From an uncultured Eggerthella sp. (lineage in GTDB: Bacteria > Actinomycetota > Coriobacteriia > Coriobacteriales > Eggerthellaceae), in the NCBI GenBank assembly GCA_900542525.1, contig UQNZ01000006.1, positions 1 through 64,000 of the forward strand: 64,000 nucleotides of DNA, given 5' to 3'. Shown here piece by piece: positions 53,766 to 63,252 of this stretch. The position numbers and the translations under genes were made by a program. How positions within the stretch are numbered: position 1 is the first letter of the stretch; each line of letters opens with the position of its first letter. The notes under the pieces were generated by a model. That model was not told the origin of the DNA. It ran no database searches and worked only from the letters and a program-made list of their open reading frames with translations.

Positions 53766-55934
53766 TTATTTGGTGACGTCCTCAGCGGGAGCAGCCTGCA
53801 TATCGACAGAAATCTCCTCGTTGATGGTCATGCCGATCAGATAACCGTCGCGAACAGCCTCGAGAAGACGCTTGTACTCGTCGGTCTTGTAAGGATCGTG
53901 CGGACCAACGCCAGCCCAGGTGGTGTGCGGTGAAGCATTGCCGATAAGATGGAGGTGACCCTCAGGGACAACACCCTTCATCTGATCGTAGAGGCTCGTG
54001 TTATCAACACACTTGGTGCCGGTAATGATGGTGTCAGCAGGAACGGTGAATACCTTGCCCTCTGCATCTTCGCAAACGACGCCTTCTTTGTTGTATTCCT
54101 TGACCTTGGTAGAGGTGAGGACCTTAACGCCTTCGCTCTTGAGCTTGCGGAGCTCAGGGTTCTTGTCGATGATGCCGATCTCAGCGCCAGCCTTCTTAGC
54201 TTCTTCGATAACGGTAACTTCGCGGCCTTCGTTCATTGCAGATGCAACTTCGATACCAGCGAAGCCGCCACCGATAACAGCCATGCTCTTGCCAACGAGG
54301 ATGTGCGTGCCAAGGCCCCACTTCATGATACCCAGCGGTGCGCCGAGAATATTCATGCCGAAGCAAGACATGGTCCACATGAAGCCCTTGCCCGGGGTGC
54401 CCTTGCCCTCAACGAGAGCCTTCAGAGCGTGAGAATCGATAACGTTCTTGTTGTCCTTGCCCGGAACATCAGGGGAAACCGTTTCAGGACCAACAGCGAG
54501 AATGACCTCGTCTGCGCCAAAGTCCTTGATGTAAGCAGGCGTGACCTCGGTGTTCAGGCGAACATCGATATTGAGACGCTTGATCTCGTTGTTGTACCAA
54601 TCGACCATAGGAGGCAGTTCGTCGTTGAGAACCTGAGCGAGGTTCAACAGGCCGCATGCCTTCTTCTTCTGATCGACAACGGTGACGTTGGTGTAGCCAC
54701 GCATACGCATGGTGCGAGCAGCTTCGAGACCAGCAGGACCAGCACCGATGATAAGGATCTTCTTCTTTGCCTCGTCGCCAGAGACCTTGTGCTCCTGCGG
54801 CAGACCATACTGAGAGAAGTAAACGTTCGGGTTGACCGAGCACTTACAGGGCTTGCCAACGAAGATGTTGTCGAGACAACGAGAGCAAACGATGCAAGGA
54901 CGAACTTCCTCGGCACGATTCTCCTTGACCTTCAGGCCGATTTCCGGCTCAGCGATCCAGTGACGTGCCATACCAACAGCATCGCCAGAACCATCTTCGA
55001 TGATCTTTTCGCAAACATCGAGGTGGTTGATACGAGTACCAGGGAAGGTAGGAAGTTTGGTGTACTGCTTAGCTGCCTTGGAAAGGTAGATGAATTCACC
55101 TTCCGGAACGAGCTGGTTAGCAACCGGACGAGGAGCCTCATGGAAGCCAGCCTGGATAGACCAAGCATCAACACCGTGCTTTTCAACGACCTCGATAACC
55201 TCTTTGAGGTCTTCGAGACGCTGACCGCCAGGCATGAGGTCGTCCGCAGAATAACGAATAAGGATCGGGTAGTCTTCACCGCATACGCGATGGATCTCAT
55301 CGATGATATCGGTGAGCAGGCGGCAACGATTCTCGGTAGATCCGCCGTACTCGTCAGTACGATGGTTGGAGTACTTAGAGATGAAGCGCATGACCATGTA
55401 ACCGATACCAGCATGAATCTCGATGATGTCAATGCCAGCCTTCTGGCAGCGCTTTGCAGCTTCGCCATACTGCTTAACGACGAGCTGAATCTCTTCTTTG
55501 GTGAATTCACGCTCCGGCATACCTACGAAAGGACCAGAAACAACGTCTTTAGAAGGAGCGTAGCTTAAGAGCTCCGTATTGCCATCCGGACGCCACTCAT
55601 AGCAGAGCTGCAGCTGGGCAGCGAGCTTAGCGCCATGTTTATGGCAAGCTTCTGCGGTACGGGTAAGACCTGGGATAAAGCAGTCGTCCCAAACACCGCA
55701 AGCACCAGTAGTGGTGTGGTATTTAGGATGGGTGTCGAAACAGTCGCAAACATAGCAAGAACCGATCTCGATAAGACCAGCCCCACCGATTGCGCGCTGC
55801 TCGTAGAAATCGATCAGGTCGTCACCAATGGCATAGTTATCGGTTTTCTCGATGGTCATTGGCAGCATGACGAAACGATTGCGAATCTCTACGTTGCCGA
55901 TTTTAAACGGCGTGGTAAGTGCTTCGTATTTCAC
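53766..55934 (-). CDS. NADH:flavin oxidoreductase / 2,4-dienoyl-CoA reductase-like (OYE family, Fe-S)
   Basis: 722 aa. N-terminal TIM-barrel of Old Yellow Enzyme type (residues 1-340) with GIDIIEIHAGIGYMVMRFIS and RVCGEDYPILIRYSADD. Cys cluster CIVCSRCLDNIFVGKPC (about 342-358) for 4Fe-4S. C-terminal FAD/NAD domain with ILIIGAGPAGLEAARTM and SMAVIGGGFAGIEVASAM. Architecture equals 2,4-dienoyl-CoA reductase and BaiCD/BaiH. Reduces a carbon-carbon double bond using NAD(P)H. Substrate unknown. Separated from the acyl-CoA dehydrogenase by 125 bases; probable same operon. Confidence 0.94.
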   Translation of the reverse strand: MKYEALTTPFKIGNVEIRNRFVMLPMTIEKTDNYAIGDDLIDFYEQRAIGGAGLIEIGSCYVCDCFDTHPKYHTTTGACGVWDDCFIPGLTRTAEACHKHGAKLAAQLQLCYEWRPDGNTELLSYAPSKDVVSGPFVGMPEREFTKEEIQLVVKQYGEAAKRCQKAGIDIIEIHAGIGYMVMRFISKYSNHRTDEYGGSTENRCRLLTDIIDEIHRVCGEDYPILIRYSADDLMPGGQRLEDLKEVIEVVEKHGVDAWSIQAGFHEAPRPVANQLVPEGEFIYLSKAAKQYTKLPTFPGTRINHLDVCEKIIEDGSGDAVGMARHWIAEPEIGLKVKENRAEEVRPCIVCSRCLDNIFVGKPCKCSVNPNVYFSQYGLPQEHKVSGDEAKKKILIIGAGPAGLEAARTMRMRGYTNVTVVDQKKKACGLLNLAQVLNDELPPMVDWYNNEIKRLNIDVRLNTEVTPAYIKDFGADEVILAVGPETVSPDVPGKDNKNVIDSHALKALVEGKGTPGKGFMWTMSCFGMNILGAPLGIMKWGLGTHILVGKSMAVIGGGFAGIEVASAMNEGREVTVIEEAKKAGAEIGIIDKNPELRKLKSEGVKVLTSTKVKEYNKEGVVCEDAEGKVFTVPADTIITGTKCVDNTSLYDQMKGVVPEGHLHLIGNASPHTTWAGVGPHDPYKTDEYKRLLEAVRDGYLIGMTINEEISVDMQAAPAEDVTK

Positions 55935-56438
55935 TGCACAGCCCCTTTCTACAAGACATGTTGTGAGCTACTCGTTATTCCTTGAAGCTGCTCGATCGTT
56001 AATTACGATGGCAAGCGTTTAGAGCGCAAAAACCATAGCCCCGATTAAAGACCATGGTTCGTACCTAAATGCTTGTTATCGGAAGTGACGAATCGTATTT
56101 CAGCTCCTTTGCTATAGATATTGTAATGCAGATGTAGCGGTTATCGATGGGCATTATAGTTTTTTTGTTGGTCTATAGGAATCATTTATAGGTTTTTTCA
56201 TTCAAAGTCGATGATGCAGCCTCTCATCCTTCTATTGATACCGATGAATCGCATCATGTACGTCTACACAAATCACTGAATTTGACCAATGAATCGAGAC
56301 AAGTATAATGTTTCAAGCAGCGATCAAGTCTTCCGATGGCACATGAAATCACACTTATGAACAGGTGCTATCCTTTGCATGAAGACGGATCGCATCCGCG
56401 AATAGACCTGATGCCACGCAGGCAAGGAGAAATCACAC
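55935..56438. promoter_or_regulatory. Divergent intergenic region, OYE gene and tetR
   Basis: 504 bases without genes. Plus-strand promoter TTGACC-16-TATAAT at 56282-56309 for the TetR gene. Minus-strand TATAAT at 56153-56158 with a weak -35, about 210 bases before the OYE start. A pair of TATAGG repeats near 56175-56195 and ACATGTTG near 55955 may be protein sites. AT-rich throughout. Confidence 0.5.
56282..56309 (+). promoter_or_regulatory. tetR promoter
   Basis: -35 TTGACC (56282-56287) and -10 TATAAT (56304-56309) with a 16-base spacer, oriented toward the TetR start at 56439. Confidence 0.65.
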
Positions 56439-57092
56439 GTGGGACCGCTTGATACGAAACTTCTTATCGCTGATGCATTTGTCGAACTTTGCGACGAAAT
56501 ACCACTCAAGAAGGTATCTATTTCGGACATCGTTGAGAGAACAGGTAAAAACCGCAAGACCTTCTACTATCACTTCGTCGATAAAGAGGCTCTTATCATT
56601 TGGCGCTTCCGCTACGATCTAGGTCTTGCGCTGCAGCGCAAGTTTCCTGAAAGCATTCTGGTATATGAAGAACCAAGCAAAGACTCGGTAACGCAATTCC
56701 CGTTCTATATCACGCAGAAATCAGGGGTGCGCTCACTTGACCATTCAAAATTCTTCGATGTTTTCGCAAGTGTGCTTGAGAAACGCCGAACCTTCTACAC
56801 GCAAGCGCTGCTCGAAACAGGACCGCACGCCCTACGCAACTATCTCTACGATCTCTATTTACCTGCATTACGCAACGACATCGACATCATCCTTGCGAAT
56901 CGATATCTGCCCGAAGAGAATATCGAGTTCTTGAGCGAGTTTTACACGTGCGCATTTCTATACTACTTCATTCGCAAGTGCGATCAGCCGGTCGTGAAAC
57001 ATCTCATCAGCAACGCTGGACCTTTTGCGAACCTCATTCATAGCTCACTTGAGATGGAGATCAAGGAAGCCCAGCTTCGTCGTAATCTCTGA
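56439..57092 (+). CDS. TetR family transcriptional regulator
   Basis: 217 aa. Helix-turn-helix near residues 22-45 (KVSISDIVERTGKNRKTFYYHFVDKEAL). C-terminal helices unassigned, similar to the TetR_C type of DhaS/AcrR-like regulators. GTG 56439 preceded by AAGGAG with a nine-base gap. It diverges from the OYE gene and faces the MFS gene, so it may control the surrounding reductase/transport genes and the GAAC-NN-GTTC sites near 58.9 and 60.9 kb. Confidence 0.9.
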   Translation: MGPLDTKLLIADAFVELCDEIPLKKVSISDIVERTGKNRKTFYYHFVDKEALIIWRFRYDLGLALQRKFPESILVYEEPSKDSVTQFPFYITQKSGVRSLDHSKFFDVFASVLEKRRTFYTQALLETGPHALRNYLYDLYLPALRNDIDIILANRYLPEENIEFLSEFYTCAFLYYFIRKCDQPVVKHLISNAGPFANLIHSSLEMEIKEAQLRRNL

Positions 57093-57293
57093 TTCTTCTT
57101 TTAGCACAAATCTAAGATCTCTAAGATCCATCTGTTGAACAAAAACAGCCCATTCCCGCCTTAGCGCAATACAGACTGGATTCCACATATAGCACAAGCA
57201 TCTTTCTTGATGATGCATGTTCTTACACCCAATCGCCCAAATACAGAAGCTCAAAATGAATACGCCCTCGAATAAGGCTGCATAACGCAAAAA

Positions 57294-57320
57294 AGAGAGG
57301 CACCTTCGCGGTGCCTCTCT
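57294..57320 (-). terminator. Terminator after MFS gene 1
   Basis: Eleven-base stem AGAGAGGCACC/GGTGCCTCTCT with a short loop, then TTTTTTGCG on the minus strand. Confidence 0.9.
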
Positions 57321-57358
57321 CCGATTCAGGTTAGTCTCTCTCTGACTAAATAGGAAGC

Positions 57359-58699
57359 TTATTTCTCGGAAGCAAGCGTGCCAGAAACAAACTTCTCTGC
57401 AGCATCCCTCTTGCCTGCGTTGTAGCAAAGCGTACAGAAGACATAGATGAGGATCATAACCACGATGTCGAGGATGAAGAAGAAGTCCCATCCGAACATC
57501 TGATTGATGAGAGCCAGACCAGATGCTGCGAAGGCGCCGACCAAGTTGACCGGAATCAGGATGACAGAGTAAATCTTGTCATAGTGAAGGTCGCCGAAGA
57601 TCTGGCGCGTTAAGTACGGCAGCAACGTTGTAACGAACGCGTAGATGAAGCCGTAGATCAGACCGCCACCGAAGAGGATCGGGAGGATCTTGTTGTAGCC
57701 GCCGAACCAGATGCCGCAGATACCTGCGATACCAGTTACAATGCCTACGATCAGAGCGAGCTGTACAGACTTGGACTCGAGGATACCAGTACAAATCTTA
57801 CCGATCATCATGCCGACCATGGAGAATGCCTCCAGCGTACCAGACAAGATCATGAGCTCAGGAATAGCATCCTGGGTACCAGGAATAACTGCTACAACGC
57901 CCTGATAGAAGTTCGTGTAGTGCTGCGGATAAATACCGCAGACGTTCATCAAGCAGCCTGCGATGATGAGTACGTAGAAGTACCAACGAGTGTATGCCAC
58001 TTTGGGCTCCATGCCCTTGAGGACTGCATGTCCCTCAGAACCCTCTTCGCCTACAGCGATAGGTGCACCATATGCCTTCAGTCCAACATCTTCAGGAGCG
58101 TTGCGGAGGCAGAGTGCGGTCCACGGAATGGTGCCTACGAGGCAGAGCGCGCCGAACACCATGTAGAGGTTACGCCAAGTGTCCTCGACCAACAGGTTCG
58201 GACCCAGGACGAACTGACCAACGATGTTCAAGACAGCACCACCTGCACCGGTCATTGCATAAGAAAGACCGAGTGCGAAACCGAGCTTTTTCTTAAACCA
58301 ACGGCCAAGTACACCAGCGGTCATCAACCAGAGCAGCGTGATCTGGGAGAAACCGATGAAGATACCTGCGATGTACCACTGCCAGATGACAGTGAACGTG
58401 GACATTGCGAAGAATGCGCCCGTAACACAAACACCTGCAAGGGTGCAGATAATACGAACGTCAAACTTCTCAAGCAACACACCGACGATTGGCGAGAAGA
58501 TAACTTCGCACAAATAGACAACTGACATGTAGAGAGAAACGTCGGAGACCTGAACTCCGAGCTGCATGGCGACTGGACGATATGCCAGACCCGGGCAGCT
58601 GAAGGTAATAGCACTAGATGTAAAGATACAAATCATGCAAGTAAACAGAACCAAAAAATGACGAACTGTAAACTTCTGAGTTTTTACATTTTCAGCCAT
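57359..58699 (-). CDS. MFS transporter, OFA-like (copy 1)
   Basis: 446 aa, 12 predicted helices. MFS loops present (VLLEKFDVRIICT, LCLRNAPEDVGLKAYGAP). Sequence pattern follows the oxalate/formate-antiporter-like clade abundant in Eggerthellaceae next to reductase genes. AAGGAGGGG precedes ATG 58699 (MAENVKTQKFTVRH); the frame upstream is open but is leader. Closely related to copy 2, e.g. both share GPNLLVEDTWR and NLVGAFAASGLALI segments. Substrate unknown. Confidence 0.92.
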   Translation of the reverse strand: MAENVKTQKFTVRHFLVLFTCMICIFTSSAITFSCPGLAYRPVAMQLGVQVSDVSLYMSVVYLCEVIFSPIVGVLLEKFDVRIICTLAGVCVTGAFFAMSTFTVIWQWYIAGIFIGFSQITLLWLMTAGVLGRWFKKKLGFALGLSYAMTGAGGAVLNIVGQFVLGPNLLVEDTWRNLYMVFGALCLVGTIPWTALCLRNAPEDVGLKAYGAPIAVGEEGSEGHAVLKGMEPKVAYTRWYFYVLIIAGCLMNVCGIYPQHYTNFYQGVVAVIPGTQDAIPELMILSGTLEAFSMVGMMIGKICTGILESKSVQLALIVGIVTGIAGICGIWFGGYNKILPILFGGGLIYGFIYAFVTTLLPYLTRQIFGDLHYDKIYSVILIPVNLVGAFAASGLALINQMFGWDFFFILDIVVMILIYVFCTLCYNAGKRDAAEKFVSGTLASEK

Positions 58700-58899
58700 A
58701 ACCCCTCCTTCTTCTGTGGAACACAATGCTGTGTCCCTCGTTTCCTTTACATGCAAGTGTTCTTTGAAAGGCTCGGTGTAATTTCTCTCTAAGAACAATT
58801 GCACGCAAGGGCACCTTTGCCCTCACAAGCTATTCTGTCCCTCCACAGGCTCTACAAAAATGGTCAGATGTGTGATTTTGTCCAATGGAATTATTTTGT

Positions 58900-58935
58900 G
58901 AACGCGTTATAATACCCCGCTATTTGAACATGTTC
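58900..58935. promoter_or_regulatory. GAAC-NN-GTTC operator-like site upstream of MFS 1
   Basis: Perfect palindrome GAACATGTTC at 58926-58935; GAACGCGTTA at 58900-58909 matches nine of ten positions. Centres are 26 bases apart. Confidence 0.5.
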
Positions 58936-59124
58936 GCTCTTCTATATCCCCAGCTCAATCGCATTTTTTACATTCTTGGCGCTCCATCGATCTAGTGTGC
59001 GCTAGTGAAAAATATTTTTATAAAGACTGAAATCCCGATGATGCAACACGAAAACCTATAGCTTTTCGTAATGAAACAGTTACTTATCACTGCATTCAGA
59101 AGAGATCAAATGCACAAAAAACCA

Positions 59125-59157
59125 GTTGGGCACCTGGCGCAATGCCAGATGCCCAAC
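59125..59157 (-). terminator. Terminator after MFS gene 2
   Basis: Interrupted stem GTTGGGCAcCTGGC / GCCAGaTGCCCAAC, then TGGTTTTTTG on the minus strand. Confidence 0.9.
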
Positions 59158-59204
59158 CCAACTAACTTACCTATCGATAAGCGTTTATGTGATCGCCAAC
59201 GCGA

Positions 59205-60533
59205 TTAGTGCATGGTACCAGCAGCCTTGTCGCCACGGTAATCCTTCATGCCCCACTTCACAACGATGAAGCCGAGGACGAAGCAGATGACCGCAACGCA
59301 GAGACCGACGATGAAGTACCAATCCCAGCCGGGACCCTGGTAAATGAGAGCCAAGCCAGAAGCTGCAAAGGCGCCAACCAAGTTAACTGGCATGAGGATG
59401 ACAGAGTAGATCTTGTCGTAATCCTTTTCGCCGAACAGCAAACGCGTGATATAAGGTAGCGCCGTGGTAACCAACGGATAGAGCATGCCGAAGATGAAGC
59501 CACCGAAGAACAGCACGGGCAAAACCCTATTCAAGCCACCATACCAGATGCCGCACAGACCAATAAAACCGCAGATCGAACCGAATGCGAGTGCAACGAT
59601 GATATTGCGCGATTCGATAGCACCAATGGTGACCTTACCGACAGCCATACCGATCATGCAGCATGCCTCGAGCGTACCAGACATGATCATGAGATCCGGA
59701 ATGGTGATACCCGCTGCGTCAACCGCAACAACGGTCTGATAGAAGGTAGTGAAGTGCTGCGGATAGATACCGCCGATATTGAACATGCAGCCTGCAAGAA
59801 TAAGTACCCAGAAGTACCACTTGCCATAAGCCTGCTTTGCTGGAATGCCAGGAAGATCGAGATGCGATGCGTCGATTACTTCGCCTTCTTCGATCGGCGC
59901 ACCGTATGCCTTCAGGCCGCAATCCTGCGGATGCGAGCGAATCGCAAACAGCGTGAAGGGGATAGAGAGCACTGCAGCAGCGACGCCATAGAACATATAC
60001 AGGTCACGCCAAGTATCTTCAACGAGCAGGTTCGGACCGAGGATGAACTGACCGATGAAGTTGAAGACAGCACCGCCAAGACCGGTCATTGCATAAGAGA
60101 TACCGAGCATGAGACCGAGCTTTGCCTTGAACCAACGGTTCAAAAGACCTGCGACCATGAGCCACAGGAGCGTGATCTCGCCAACGCCCATGAAGAAACC
60201 AGAAACATACCATTGCCAGAGTTCAGTGTAGAACGACATGCAGAAGATGCCGCCCGAAGTGAAAACTGCAGCGATGGTGCAGATGATGCGTGCATCGTAC
60301 TTCTCAAGCAGCGCACCGATGATAGGAGAGAAAATAACTTCAGCGAAATAGACGATCGACATGTAGAAGGACACATCTGAGACCTGAACACCAAGGTAAT
60401 TTGCTACCGGACGATAGCAAAGACCAGGGCAGCTAAACGTGATAGCCGCGCAACCGAAGGTGCAGAAGACGCAGGTGAGCACTACAAGAATATGACGCAT
60501 CGTCATTTTCTGAGTTGTAGCAACAGTTGCCAT
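59205..60533 (-). CDS. MFS transporter, OFA-like (copy 2)
   Basis: 442 aa, 12 helices, OFA-like. ALLEKYDARIICT, LFAIRSHPQDCGLKAYGAP. AAAGGAAAAG lies before ATG 60533 (MATVATTQKMTMRH). Paralogue of copy 1, tandem and same direction, each with its own terminator and long leader, so they are expressed separately. A four-unit GAAC-type operator cluster lies 325 bases upstream. Confidence 0.92.
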   Translation of the reverse strand: MATVATTQKMTMRHILVVLTCVFCTFGCAAITFSCPGLCYRPVANYLGVQVSDVSFYMSIVYFAEVIFSPIIGALLEKYDARIICTIAAVFTSGGIFCMSFYTELWQWYVSGFFMGVGEITLLWLMVAGLLNRWFKAKLGLMLGISYAMTGLGGAVFNFIGQFILGPNLLVEDTWRDLYMFYGVAAAVLSIPFTLFAIRSHPQDCGLKAYGAPIEEGEVIDASHLDLPGIPAKQAYGKWYFWVLILAGCMFNIGGIYPQHFTTFYQTVVAVDAAGITIPDLMIMSGTLEACCMIGMAVGKVTIGAIESRNIIVALAFGSICGFIGLCGIWYGGLNRVLPVLFFGGFIFGMLYPLVTTALPYITRLLFGEKDYDKIYSVILMPVNLVGAFAASGLALIYQGPGWDWYFIVGLCVAVICFVLGFIVVKWGMKDYRGDKAAGTMH

Positions 60534-60857
60534 AACTTCTTTTCCTTTCCGGGCGAACCACGACAGATGCCGTGAAAACGCCACACTTTCCTTTACGTTC
60601 AATACAGCAGGTGCGAGATCACCTGGTAAATCTTGGCGCGCTTCACCACGTGATACCGCAATGGGGAAGGTTCCCCTGTACTCTATTTTGAAAGTTTATT
60701 TTTTCCGAAAAATAGCCAGGTTTCAAAAACTGACCACTTGACGGGGTGAAATGCTTATGTAGAAGGCGGCTTTATTTTGATTTTTATGAATAGATGACCG
60801 AAAAATTATTGGTATAACCAATAAAAGACGGGCAATATGATAATTCTGTCCGATTTT

Positions 60858-60910
60858 GAACATGTTCAGAACGGGTTCAAACGCGCCATGAACATGTTTT
60901 GAACCCGTTC
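60858..60910. promoter_or_regulatory. Four-unit GAAC-NN-GTTC operator-like cluster
   Basis: Ten-base units GAACATGTTC (60858-60867), GAACGGGTTC (60869-60878), GAACATGTTT (60890-60899), GAACCCGTTC (60901-60910). Unit starts are 11, 21 and 11 bases apart, i.e. two tandem doublets. The second and fourth units can also pair as a 13-bp hairpin. Likely binding sites for a regulator with a palindromic target. Confidence 0.6.
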
Positions 60911-60928
60911 GCGGATTAGCATAAAAAA

Positions 60929-60950
60929 TGCCGCAAGAAATCTTGCGGCA
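60929..60950 (-). terminator. Terminator after small membrane protein
   Basis: Ten-base perfect stem TGCCGCAAGA/TCTTGCGGCA followed on the minus strand by TTTTTTATG. Confidence 0.85.
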
Positions 60951-60990
60951 TCAATTGTTGCTTATCTGTAATTCTAGACAGCTCTGAAGC

Positions 60991-61227
60991 TTAGCGCTTC
61001 TTTTTCTTCTTGCCGCCCTTGCCCTTCTTTTTCTTGTAAGCCTGACGGGCACGCACGTCGATACGAATAGCCTGGACGACAAAGTAAAGGAAGATGCCGT
61101 AGCCGATGATACCGACTCCAATAAGGTTCAACAGATTGAATCCCGCGTTGAACATGTAATAGATTATGAGCGTGGTGATCGGGTTGATGACCAGCGCATA
61201 GATCCAATACTTCGTGCTTGTTTTCAT
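60991..61227 (-). CDS. Small two-helix membrane protein
   Basis: 78 aa, two membrane helices (WIYALVINPITTLIIYYMF and LIGVGIIGYGIFLYFVVQAI) and a very basic tail (KKKKGKGGKKKKKR). No known family. It overlaps the acyl-CoA dehydrogenase upstream by four bases (ATGA), so it is translationally coupled to it. Could anchor or position that enzyme at the membrane; this is inference. Confidence 0.75.
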   Translation of the reverse strand: MKTSTKYWIYALVINPITTLIIYYMFNAGFNLLNLIGVGIIGYGIFLYFVVQAIRIDVRARQAYKKKKGKGGKKKKKR

Positions 61228-62396
61228 AGAGCTTCTTCCTTTTCGTATTTGTCGAGAATGAGCGGAGCAGAAATGTAGACCATGATCTGGTCTGTTCCTT
61301 GGGCGATCTGGTTACCGCGGCAGTCTTCCCAAATCGAACTGATCCGCGAACCTTCAGTATACCTGAGTCCGCCGAGAATTTGCATCGCATTGCTTGCGAC
61401 CTCGGTAGCGGTCTTCGGGATGAAACGCTTCATGAGCGCAACTGACAAACGCTTATCGGGCGTGTCGTTCTCGATATCCCATACTGCACGGTAGAGCATG
61501 AGACGCATACTTGAGAGCGATACCTCCATATCAGTGAGTATCTGTTCGATCTGTTGGAACTGACTGATATGCTTGCCGAACGCAACACGCTCCCGCGCAT
61601 GTGCGACCGCATCTTCCATCGCAGCTTGCGCCATGCCCACCGAAGAGGCACATATGAACACGCGTCCGAATTCGAGCAAACGAAAAAGCTGCTGAAAGCC
61701 ACCCTCGTTACCGCTCAGGCGATACTCGGGCAAAAGCTCAACGTTGTCGAATGCAAGCGAAGCGAACGGCAGCATGGACTGCCCTATCTTATTGATCGGA
61801 TAGGCACGTACCCCCTTTAACGTGCGAGGAATAAGCCAGAAAGCAAGAGCGGGATACTTGCCTGGGTTCTGTACGTCCTTGTCGATCGCAGCAACCAAGA
61901 TGTTGGGAGAATACTCGCCGTTGTTCACATAGTTCTTTTGTCCATTGAGAACGATCTTGCCTTCGACCGTTTGCGTGTAGGTATGCATGCCCATCGTATC
62001 CGAGCCAGCAACGGGTTCGGAAATGGCAAACGAGAACATAAGACGCCCTGTCTTGCGATAGAAATCGAGCGCATCGGAAAAACGTGAAGATTCAGCGAAC
62101 CAATTCATGATCTGAAGGTTGAAAAGATCGTTCTGAAACGGCAAAGTTGCTCCAGCACAGCGCGAAAGCTCTTCAAGAATGAGCGTTTGGCTCATGACGC
62201 TATGAGCAAACGATTTCCCTACCGTAGAAGATTCAAAACTGAAATAAAGATCGGTGAATCCCTTCACGACTTCATCTGGCAGACCCTGATCGCGCTTCCA
62301 CTGAAATACGCGTTCGGGTAAGAAAACACTTTCCCCAAACTCGCGGAATGCAGCAACGAGCCGCTTTTGCTCGGATGAAAGAGCAAAGCTATACAT
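61224..62396 (-). CDS. Acyl-CoA dehydrogenase
   Basis: 390 aa ACAD. FAISEPVAGSDTMGM and VLNGQKNYVNNGEYSPNILVAA FAD contacts, C-terminal IWEDCRGNQIAQGTDQIMVYISAPLILDKYEK. N-terminal helices preserved. The usual catalytic Glu position is not clearly recognisable by eye. Coupled to a small membrane protein and divergent from the iron-sulfur flavoprotein gene. Confidence 0.93.
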   Translation of the reverse strand: MYSFALSSEQKRLVAAFREFGESVFLPERVFQWKRDQGLPDEVVKGFTDLYFSFESSTVGKSFAHSVMSQTLILEELSRCAGATLPFQNDLFNLQIMNWFAESSRFSDALDFYRKTGRLMFSFAISEPVAGSDTMGMHTYTQTVEGKIVLNGQKNYVNNGEYSPNILVAAIDKDVQNPGKYPALAFWLIPRTLKGVRAYPINKIGQSMLPFASLAFDNVELLPEYRLSGNEGGFQQLFRLLEFGRVFICASSVGMAQAAMEDAVAHARERVAFGKHISQFQQIEQILTDMEVSLSSMRLMLYRAVWDIENDTPDKRLSVALMKRFIPKTATEVASNAMQILGGLRYTEGSRISSIWEDCRGNQIAQGTDQIMVYISAPLILDKYEKEEAL

Positions 62397-62580
62397 AATT
62401 CCTCTTCTAATAAACGATCGCAGTTGTTCTTCATATACTAGCGTAGCTAAACAAAGATACTTTTTGAAGCATCAAAACACCCTCTCTGTCCGACAATCCA
62501 TAGGGCAATCCACTATTTTGGCGTAAGCGAATTCCGTATAATTGAACATATCTGAGAAACGAAAGAGAACGAGGTATGCC

Positions 62581-63198
62581 ATGAAGATTCTCGCCATCAA
62601 CGGAAGCCACCGCGTAGGCCAGAACACCGACTACTTGATCAACGAAGCACTGAGCGCAGCTGCCGAACTTGGAGCAGAAACTGAAGTGGTCGAGCTCTCC
62701 GAAAAGAACATCGAATACTGCACAGGCTGCAATCGCTGCTTATTCAAGCCAGAATGCAGCATCAAAGATGATGATATGGAAGAGATCAAGCAGAAGATGC
62801 TTGAGGCGGATGGCATCATCATGGCTTCGCCTGACTATTTCTCGAACGTGTCTGGCCGCATGAAGACCTTCATCGACCGCACCCGTCCTATGCATATGGT
62901 AGCGAACCAGCTAAAGGGTAAGGTTGCGGGCTGCATCACCATGGCAGGCCTCGACAACTGCGGCGCAGAACCCACCTATGCAGCGCTGAGCCAATTCTGC
63001 TCGACCCATGAGATGATCCAAGTGAATCCGCGCCCTGAAGGTCCCGTTATCGCTTCGGTGGTCGCTGGTTCGCTCATGGCGGGCATGAAGGACGGCAAAC
63101 CACAATGGCGTCGCTCCGTTTCTGAAGATCCGATCGCGCCCGCGGTCGCACGTCAGCTAGGTATCGACATGGTAGAACTTATCAAGAAGCTGGCATAG
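62581..63198 (+). CDS. Iron-sulfur flavoprotein / NADPH-dependent FMN reductase-like
   Basis: 205 aa flavodoxin-fold protein. MKILAINGSHRVGQNTDYLI is the FMN phosphate loop. The compact cysteine motif C47-x2-C50-x2-C53-x5-C59 matches iron-sulfur flavoproteins that bind a 4Fe-4S cluster next to FMN and act in electron transfer or peroxide/oxygen reduction. GAGGTATGCC precedes ATG 62581. Divergent from the acyl-CoA dehydrogenase, with TATAAT at 62537-62542. Confidence 0.93.
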   Translation: MKILAINGSHRVGQNTDYLINEALSAAAELGAETEVVELSEKNIEYCTGCNRCLFKPECSIKDDDMEEIKQKMLEADGIIMASPDYFSNVSGRMKTFIDRTRPMHMVANQLKGKVAGCITMAGLDNCGAEPTYAALSQFCSTHEMIQVNPRPEGPVIASVVAGSLMAGMKDGKPQWRRSVSEDPIAPAVARQLGIDMVELIKKLA

Positions 63199-63252
63199 TC
63201 AATCACCCACTAAACCAGGGCAGCGAGCCCTCAAAACGACATAGCATTATTC

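Larger units (their letters stand above)
58700..59204 (-). promoter_or_regulatory. Leader/intergenic region between the two MFS genes
   Basis: 505 bases without genes. Contains the GAACATGTTC palindrome at 58926-58935 and a partial copy at 58900-58909, with TATAAT between them (58907-58912, plus-strand reading). The end carries the terminator of MFS copy 2. It is the only place for the MFS-1 promoter, but no clear minus-strand -35/-10 pair was found. Confidence 0.45.
60534..60990 (-). promoter_or_regulatory. Leader/intergenic region upstream of MFS 2
   Basis: 457 bases without genes. Contains the operator cluster at 60858-60910, the terminator of the small membrane protein (60929-60950), and an AT-rich stretch 60700-60840 that could hold the promoter; no consensus -35/-10 pair was confirmed. 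Confidence 0.45.

Noticed and set aside
53949..55568. 539-codon plus-strand frame opposite the OYE gene
   Set aside because: Antisense shadow; no starts with ribosome sites.
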